From Theocolax elegans (lineage: Eukaryota > Arthropoda > Insecta > Hymenoptera > Cerocephalidae), in assembly GCA_026168455.1 (NCBI GenBank), contig CM047427.1, forward strand, positions 45,105,058-45,169,057: a stretch of 64,000 nucleotides of DNA, written 5' to 3'. The notes below the pieces were generated by a model. The model ran no database searches, had not been told where the DNA came from, and was given only the letters and a program-made list of their open reading frames with translations. This document shows, one piece after another, positions 57,149-64,000 of the stretch; position 1 is the stretch's first letter; each line of letters starts with the position of its first letter. A program made the position numbers and the translations under genes.

Positions 57149-58935
57149 ATTGGCCTCTCCGAACTAATTGCTTTACTTTAGAATAAAGCAGGCACATTGT
57201 ACTCTGTGTCCATTATGGTTGGTGGAAGCTTGGACTCCTCAGTAAGGAACTGGAGATCTTACCTTAGACGCCTGTCGCAAGATGATCTGCGACGCTAGCA
57301 AGATGTTCTGCGGCTATATATATAGAAAAGAGACAACGATCTCTCCAACGAGTGTAGAGAGATAGTCGTCTCCCTCTGGTGGTGGGAAAAACCACTAGCC
57401 AGAGTGCGACGTGTTAGACTGTGTCGCGAGTTATTTGATACAAAATTTTATCGTTCGGTAATATGTATATGTATATAATAATATCGGCCTCTCCGAACTA
57501 ATTGCTTTACTTTAGAATAAAGCAGGCACATTGTACTGAGACGACTATCTCTCTACACTCGTTGAAGATATCATCGTCTCTTTTCTATATAAATAGCCGC
57601 AGAATAGGCGTTTAATGTAAGATCTCCAGTTCTTTACTGGGGAGTCCAAGCTGGAGATCAAGGACGAAACGCCTTTAATTATTTTTTAATAAGGCCGTGC
57701 TCTGGGAAATTTCACCAACCATAATGGACACAGAGTACAATGTGCCTGCTTTATTCTAAAGTAAAGCAATTAGATCGGAGAGGCCGATATTATTATATAC
57801 ATACACATATCGACGGCTCCTATTCATAAAGTCCTATCTCAAAAATTAATTAAAAAATGTCCTAACTCAAGAATAATTCTATAAAGTCCTAACTGAAAAG
57901 AAAATTCTATAAAGTCCTATCTCAAATGCAATTCAATAAAGTTCGATCATAAAAGTCAATTTTTTTAAGCCCCCCCCCCCCCCTTCCTTTAATACACTTT
58001 CTCTTAACTTCATAAAATTATAATAATATTGATAATTTATATAATTTGAAAACTATTATGACAATATAATTTATATTATATTTATTTATATTTGTTTCTT
58101 TTTAAAAAATTGCCGTTCTCATAACATTGAAGTAAAAGGTAACATTTTTTATTCAAATATCACAAATTTCAAAACTGAATCTAAAAAAAGTTGCGGCAGA
58201 TTCAGTCCCATCTCTGTCGTCAAGTACATTTTAAATGTCTTACTTTTTTATTTTCTTTTTAAATGAATTACTTATATATTTTGACCTCTTAAATAATTCT
58301 ACTTATATAATATATAGTATATATATATTATATGATATATATTTATAATAGATCCAATTGGCAGGATATTTACCCTAGTGGAAAAGTTAACATTTTTTGG
58401 TTAAGTGAAACGTTTTTTCGGGCATTAATGTACGATTTATGGCCATTTTAATGGCAATGGCCAATTTCTTGTCTAAAAAACGTTTCATAAATGCTCGAAT
58501 TTCCACCTGGATACAAAATTCAAATTTTAATATTTTTTATATACTTATAAAATCTCGATAACGAGGTTAATGAAATATAATATATTCGGTAAAAGTGTAC
58601 TCTTTACATGAGCATTATTATCCGATTCTGCATATATATTTATATTTTTAGATAAAGGTGTAAATATTATTTTTATAATTTATTGTTTTTATTAAAAAAC
58701 TTATTGTTTAATGATTTTGTAGCTTTCAAAATTTGAGATGAGATAGGACTTTATAGAACTGACTTTTTCAGATAGGACTTTATAAAATTGTACTTCTGAG
58801 ATAGGACTTTATAGAATTATAATTAAGATAGGATCTTATAAAATTTTCTTTAAGATAGGACTATATAGAAATGACTTCTGGTATAGGACTTTATGAATAG
58901 GAGCCGTCGATATTACCGAACGATAAAATTTTGTA
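57149..58935. mobile_element. Complex inverted-repeat insertion with 12-13-bp target duplication
   Basis: AATACTAGATATG occurs at both junctions (about 57136-57148 and 58938-58950), and the RT frame (LKILDMVFNKK) is restored across one copy. Inside, CGGCCTCTCCGAACTAATT followed by an AATAAAGCAGGCACATTG stretch occurs three times (57151 and 57486 direct, about 57745-57795 inverted). Stretches with TATATAGAAAAGAGAC and GTGTAGAGAGATAGTCGTCTC pair with reversed copies at about 57538-57610. TGATACAAAATTTTATCG (57434) is mirrored at the right end. A second element, 57811-58909, is nested near the right end. Confidence 0.72.
57811..58909. mobile_element. MITE with subterminal ATAAAGTCCTATCTCA repeats
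   Basis: Ends CGACGGCTCCTATTCATAAAG and the complement. Each end carries four to six diverged tandem copies of ATAAAGTCCTATCTCA-type units (57830-57950; inverted at 58738-58900). A poly-C run lies at 57971-57982. The AT-rich interior is without frames. The short flank ATAT is on both sides. Confidence 0.82.
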
Positions 58936-59270
58936 TCAATACTAGATATGGTTTTTAATAAAAAGCCTAATTGGAAACCTCACGTAATGGAATTTTAACA
59001 AAAAACTATCCACTGCTTAAATATTCTAAAAATAATAGCAACTAAAAACTGGGGTACAGAGAAACAGACACTTCTAAATAAATACAAATCTCTAGTATGA
59101 TCTTAGCTAGATTATGGATACATTGTATATGATTAATCAAAAACATCAAAATTACTAGATGTAATTTATAATAAAGGTCTGAAAATAGGATTTGGTATTT
59201 TTTACACAAGTCTGGCAGAAAGTGACATGACACCACTAAAATACTGACGAATAAACCTCATCTAGAGCTC
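58936..59270 (+). pseudogene. I-clade-like non-LTR reverse transcriptase, part 3
   Basis: Follows part 2: LDMVFNKKPNWKPHV, LNILKIIATKNWG, TLLNKYKSLV, LDYGYIVYD, KLLDVIYNKGLKIGFG and TSLAESDMTPL. These are the thumb and following motifs of I/Jockey-type RTs. Stops and single-base changes only, so this segment is less decayed than the CR1-like copies. Ends at about 59270 by truncation. Confidence 0.85.
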
Positions 59271-59279
59271 ATACAAAGC

Positions 59280-59760
59280 AGCGGGTCATCATACAAACTC
59301 ATACAAACTATCTGCCTCTTCCTCCCAACAAGTTGTCGTTTTTATCATCGTTGCCTTACGTAGTCACTCGACGTGCACAGTCAGCCATATTATTATGCTG
59401 CACTCGACATATGGCCGCGTATATAACGCACTTGAGTCTTCGTAGCGCATGCGCGCACTCGCATCTCACGTTGATGAAGCCGAGAAAGCAGAGCTCCCAT
59501 ATCCGCGATTGTGGTAACAAGCGTGCGCAATTATTGAGATCACATTTCCCAACTGATTATGCTGAGTATTATTTGGATAGCATCAAAAAGATTGTATAAC
59601 CTGTGCAATAAGTGTTTTTCCGAGCTTACCCGTGTTGTGTGTGCATCGCGAATTCCTTTCGCCATTCCCCTCCCCCATCTTCATACGCGTTCTTATCTTT
59701 GTTATGTCATTACTATTAAGCAGAGCAATAGTGTTAATTAATTAAACTGTTATAGCATTG
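59280..59760. other. CpG-richer block of unknown origin
   Basis: Higher GC, with CGCGTATATAACGCACTTG (a TATA-like element, about 59416) and GCGCATGCGCGC. One 88-codon plus-strand frame (59333-59599) has no recognisable domain. Could be an LTR or promoter fragment. Confidence 0.3.
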
Positions 59761-60274
59761 TAGATTTGCTGTGCGAACGCATACACACATAGCGCGCGAC
59801 AACGCGACTGGCGCCCGCTGTAATCATTCTATTACTCAATAAATTATTAAATCTGCTATATCCAAATCCCTAATACTGCGTGACAACATATATTGTTTTA
59901 TTTATGTAATAAATAATAATATATGTCTAATTATTATTTATCATCAACAAATTTCTCAATTATTAGAATTGTTCTAATTAAACTGATAATTTGCCTAAAT
60001 TATCTGTTTATATAAAAAATAATAATAAAATAAAATTATTTATAAAATTTGTTAATTTTTATTTTTTTGCAATTGAATAATTTGAATTTCTTAAATAAAA
60101 AAATTGTTACACTTACTAAGCTATCATATACTTCTTTTCATCTTATTCTAGATAACAATAAATAGCAAATGGTCACAAAGATTTAACCTGATTAATAAAC
60201 AGTTTTCAGATATAAATTTAATTCAAACAAATTTTACATGATTTTAGTATATTTATCCTTAATGAAATTAATAG
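59761..60274. other. End of PUS1 intron B
   Basis: AT-rich, no coding. Ends with the acceptor AATTAATAG at 60266-60274. Another AG lies at 60246-60247 but would give a different phase. Confidence 0.5.
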
Positions 60275-60365
60275 TATGTTAGAGTGGTTAGCAAATCTTA
60301 ATGCCACATCATATGGAATAAGAGACGATAAAAATGTTGGACCTGCAAATGATGGCAAAATATAA
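60275..60365 (+). CDS. PUS1: tRNA pseudouridine synthase PUS1, terminal exon
   Basis: The first base completes the Ser codon begun at 24967-24968. The exon then reads MLEWLANLNATSYGIRDD and ends GKI before TAA at 60363-60365. In PUS1 proteins a conserved SMxxWL motif follows the II-x3-E stretch at exactly this distance, so IIDAEVNGKS plus MLEWLANL aligns without a gap. The tail after it is short and variable in the family. An identical copy is at 61948-62038 inside a tandem duplication. The intron of 35 kb and the weak upstream donor lower certainty. Confidence 0.75.
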
Positions 60366-60912
60366 TATTAAAATATTGGCTTGTCAAATATTATATGTCT
60401 GTTAAACAACGTATATTTTACTATAATGTATAATTCATTCATTAGTGCATATATATTTACATATTTCATAATATACATAATTTTACTACAAACTGGAACG
60501 TCCAATTTTTATGTACATTGTTGACATTTTTAAAAATTCATTTTACTCGATTGATATGTATTTATCTAATGTTGATAAGGTAACTATATAAACCAACGGT
60601 GGTGCAAGTATTATTTTATTTAAAAGAAGAAAAAAGAAATGTCCATTTTATTAGTTTTGCAGAAATTAATTAAGCACAAATTTACATCATTAGAATATTA
60701 TTTATTTATTACCGTATGACATAAGAGGGCCAGAAATGAAAAGTAAAAGTGTAAGATACTTTTCATAAAAACAACTGAATTCAGATTGGTAGAAATTTTT
60801 GCATGGTTCAAAATACTTGTCAATTACAGTTTGAATTCAGTGCTTTCAATTGCAGAAACTTTTACGAAGTTTAAGTAATATATATAAAAATGTTTATTTA
60901 AAATATATATAT

Positions 60913-61918
60913 GGGTGGTTCTCTGTGACATCGAAGATGAAAAAAATACATATTGCTATAACTGTGGGAATATGTTTTAGAGGTATCCAGTAGTTCTCCT
61001 GAATTTTTTCAGATTTTTTCGGGTCCATTATTTTTAGTTACAGAGAGTCAAAATTGACATTTTAGCACTTTTTTGCATTCTATGCCCATTTTCATGATTT
61101 TATAGCTCCCAGGGGATACATTTTTCACTGAAAATATAAATATGCCTTTTTTTGTAAAATTTCCTGAATTTTTCATTACAAATACTTTTAAGTCATAAAT
61201 GTACGCTGTCACACTCTTGTAAGCCATTTAAACCATAAATAGTGAAAATCAGCAAATCTGCTCCAGACTCTGGAATCCTAATGCTGTCTAAAAGATATCT
61301 TTTAATAGTCAGAAACTGCCTATCAATTTCCAGAGTGGGTCTAAATCATTAAGATTACTTGTTCAAAATATCTGGGAAAAGTGCCCGAAATATCAATAAA
61401 AATGTATATTTGTTGCCTTATAACGATGAATTTATTAGCATTATCATAGCAAAAAAATTTATGCACTTACCTTGGAGTGGTATAAAAGTATCTCTACTTG
61501 TTTCAGTATTCATCTAATCCTCTGTAAGCTGCTAAAAATACAAATATTATTATACAATTATCAAAAATTAATTTTTAAACATTTATAATGCTGGATTTTT
61601 AGTTTTACAACCCTTACAAGAATAATAATACTAATCTGAAGGATTACTATAAAAGTATCAACATTATATATTATTATTATTCAGCCATACATTGTTTGAA
61701 TTTCACAAACTTGTCACTGTCATCAATCATATTAATCATTATAATCTCAGATTGATTTGTTGATATTTTTTGTATTAAGTACGTATCTTCAGTTATTGTA
61801 ATAATATGTTATATATTTATAATTATCCTTCAGATTAGTATCATAATTCGTAAGGGTTGTAAAACTAAAAATCAGCATTAAAATGTTTAAAATAATTTTT
61901 GATAATTTATAATATATT
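60913..61918. mobile_element. Palindromic element, copy 2, truncated
   Basis: Starts GGGTGGTTCTCTGTGACATC after a short (TA) tract and follows the left arm and spacer of the element at 18543. It breaks early in the right arm, at the duplication border. Confidence 0.85.
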
Positions 61919-61947
61919 TGTATATTTATCCTTAATGAAATTAATAG

Positions 61948-62038
61948 TATGTTAGAGTGGTTAGCAAATCTTAATGCCACATCATATGGAATAAGAGACG
62001 ATAAAAATGTTGGACCTGCAAATGATGGCAAAATATAA
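61948..62038 (+). CDS. PUS1: Duplicate of PUS1 terminal exon
   Basis: Identical in sequence to 60275-60365, with the same acceptor AATTAATAG. If real, either copy could serve as last exon with the same protein. If it is an assembly artefact, only one exists. Confidence 0.6.
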
Positions 62039-62553
62039 TATTAAAATATTGGCTTGTACGTATATTTTACTATAATGTATAATTCATTCATTAGTGCATA
62101 TATATTTACATATTTCATAAATACATAATTTTACTACAAACTGAACGTCCAATTTTTATGTACATTGTTGACATTTTTAAAAATTCATTTTACTCGATTG
62201 ATATGTATTTATCTAATGTTGACTAAGGTAACTATATAACCAACGGTGGTGCAAGTATTATTTTATTTAAAAGAAGAAAAAGAAATGTCCATTTTATTAG
62301 TTTGCAGAAATTAATTAAGCACAAATTTACATCATTAGAATATTATTTCTTTATTACCGTATGACATAAGAGGGCAGAAATGAAAAGTAAAAGTGTAAGT
62401 ACTTTTCATAAAAACAACTGAATTCAGATTGGTAGAAATTTTTGCATGGTTCAAAATACTTGTCAATTACAGTTTGAATTCAGTGCTTTCAATTGCAGAA
62501 ACTTTTTACGAAGTTACGTAATTATATAAAAATGTTTATTTAAATATATATAT

Positions 62554-64000
62554 GGGTGGTTCTCTGTGACATCGAAGATGAAAAAAATACATATTGCTAT
62601 AACTGTGGGAATATGTTTTAGAGGTATCCAGTAGTTCTCCTGAATTTTTTCAGATTTTTTCGGGTCCATTATTTTTAGTTACAGAGAGTCAAAATTGACA
62701 TTTTAGCACTTTTTTGCATTCTATGCCCATTTTCATGATTTTATAGCTCCCAGGGGATACATTTTTCACTGAAAATATAAATATGCCTTTTTTTTGTAAA
62801 ATTTCCTGAATTTTTCATTACAAATACTTTTAAGTCATAAATGTACGCTGTCACACTCTTGTAAGCCATTTAAACCATAAATAGTGAAAATCAGCAAATC
62901 TGCTCCAGACTCTGGAATCCTAATGCTGTCTAAAAGATATCTTTTAATAGTCAGAAACTGCCTATCAATTTCCAGAGTGGGTCTAAATCATTAAGATTAC
63001 TTGTTCAAAATATCTGGGAAAAGTGCCCGAAATATCAATAAAAATGTATATTTGTTGCCTTATAACGATGAATTTATTAGCATTATCATAGCAAAAAAAT
63101 TTATGCACTTACCTTGGAGTGGTATAAAAGTATCTCTACTTGTTTCAGTATTCATCTAATCCTCTGTAAGCTGCTAAAAATACAAATATTATTATACAAT
63201 TATCAAAAATTAATTTTTAAACATTTATAATGCTGGATTTTTAGTTTTACAACCCTTACAAGAATAATAATACTAATCTGAAGGATTACTATAAAAGTAT
63301 CAACATTATTATTATTATTATTCAGCAATACATTGTTTAGATTTCACAAACTTGTCACTGTCACGTTCATCATATTATTCATTATAATTATATATCCGAT
63401 TTATTTGTATATCTTTTTGTATTAAATACGTATATTCAGTTATTGTAATAATAATGTTATATATTTATAGTAATCCTTCAGATTAGTATTATAATTCTTG
63501 AAAGGGATGTAAAACTAAAAATTCAGCATTATAAATGTTTCAAAAATAATTTTTTATAATTTTATAATAATATTTGTATTTTTAGCAGCTTACAGAGGAT
63601 TAGATAGATAATGAAACAAGTGGAGATACTTTTATACCACTCCAAGGTAAGTGCAGAGATTTCTTTGCTATAATCATGCGAATAAATTCATCGTTATAAG
63701 GCAACAAATATACATTTTTATTAATATTTCGGGCACTTTTCCCAGATATTTTGAACATGTAATCTTAATGATTTAGACCCACTCTGTAAATTTATAGACA
63801 GTTTCTGACTATAAAAAGACATCTTTTAGACAGCATTAGGTTTCCAGAGTCCGGAGTAGAATTCCTGATTTTCACTATTTATGGTTTAAATGGCTTATAA
63901 GAGTGTGAGAGCATACATTTATGACGTTAAAAGTATTTTTAATGAAAAATTCAGAAAATTTTACAAAAAAAATTCATTTTTATGTTTTTAGTGAAAAATG
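62554..64000. mobile_element. Palindromic element, copy 3, runs off the window
   Basis: Full left arm, spacer and most of the right arm of the family at 18543, nearly identical to copy 2 in the left arm. The right arm (about 63470-64000) keeps the splice-bounded segment (acceptor CTTACAG, donor GTAAGTG, about 63590-63650), with its ATG changed to ATA. Confidence 0.88.

Larger units (their letters stand above)
24969..60274 (+). other. PUS1: PUS1 intron B, 35.3 kb, dense in retroelements
   Basis: Inferred from in-frame joining of 24968 to 60275 (acceptor AATTAATAG). It contains nearly all the retroelements listed below. Sub-stretches without entries (24985-25790, 26700-26960, 36500-37088, 46226-47009) show no gene I can support. 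Confidence 0.65.
60248..61920. repeat. Tandem duplication, unit 1 (about 1673 bp)
   Basis: Starts TATATTTATCCTTAATGAAA and contains the PUS1 last exon, about 540 bp of downstream DNA and the left 1 kb of a palindromic element. The same start recurs at 61921. The break falls inside the palindromic element's right arm. Confidence 0.85.
61921..64000. repeat. Tandem duplication, unit 2 (continues past the window)
   Basis: Repeats 60248 onward. Relative to unit 1 it lacks a 25-base stretch near 62056 and many single bases (for example AAAAAAGAAATG against AAAAAGAAATG), while the exon is identical. Confidence 0.85.

Noticed and set aside
59333..59599. 88-codon frame as a host gene
   Set aside because: No domain, no splice context, GC-rich composition; kept only as part of an unassigned block.
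60248..60274. Upstream acceptor AG at 60246-60247 for the PUS1 terminal exon
   Set aside because: It would add NEINS-type residues that duplicate the preceding exon's NGKS and create a gap against the family; the acceptor at 60274 aligns exactly.

Overview
This window looks like arthropod, most likely insect, chromosomal DNA. It is AT-rich and intron-bearing, and it holds R1-clade and CR1-like non-LTR elements, BEL/Pao and Gypsy LTR elements, Penelope-like elements, piggyBac, a TTAA-flanked Mutator-like/Kolobok-like element and many foldback MITEs. The order (perhaps Hymenoptera) is a guess from composition only. I found no CRISPR array, operon, rRNA or convincing tRNA gene.

The only host gene I can support is the 3' half of PUS1 (tRNA pseudouridine synthase, TruA family) on the + strand. 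Three exons are visible: 7693-7948, 24823-24968 and 60275-60365. They are separated by introns of 16,874 and 35,306 bp. Joined, they read in one frame and follow the C-terminal half of the eukaryotic PUS1 family without a gap. The upstream exons, with the catalytic aspartate, are not in the window. Almost everything else is therefore repeat DNA inside PUS1 introns.

Layout. 1-7692: an unclassified repeat-type protein remnant, a Penelope-like GIY-YIG remnant with a hammerhead-like motif, CpG-rich blocks and a foldback MITE. 7949-24822 (intron A): a diverged CGGGATATTT satellite, a solo-LTR-like block, TTAA MITEs, foldback elements, a 1.65 kb palindromic element, a THAP-type exon, a tRNA-like sequence and a second Penelope-like remnant. 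24969-60274 (intron B): an R1-clade remnant, three tandem CR1/Kiri-like non-LTR copies (one carrying a hAT MITE with a perfect 8-bp duplication), a piggyBac 5' fragment cut by a minus-strand Gypsy element, BEL/Pao gag, a second satellite block, a solo Gypsy LTR, and then a stack of nested elements.

That nest can be read in order. A BEL/Pao integrase was split at TTAA by a piggyBac-type element, which was itself split at TTAA by a Mutator/Kolobok-like transposon. Next to it an I-clade-like reverse transcriptase was split at TTAA by a piggyBac, which carries a solo LTR containing a 34-bp minisatellite. The same reverse transcriptase was split again by a complex inverted-repeat insertion. 60248-64000: the last PUS1 exon and a palindromic element lie in a tandem duplication of about 1.67 kb, which may be real or an assembly artefact.
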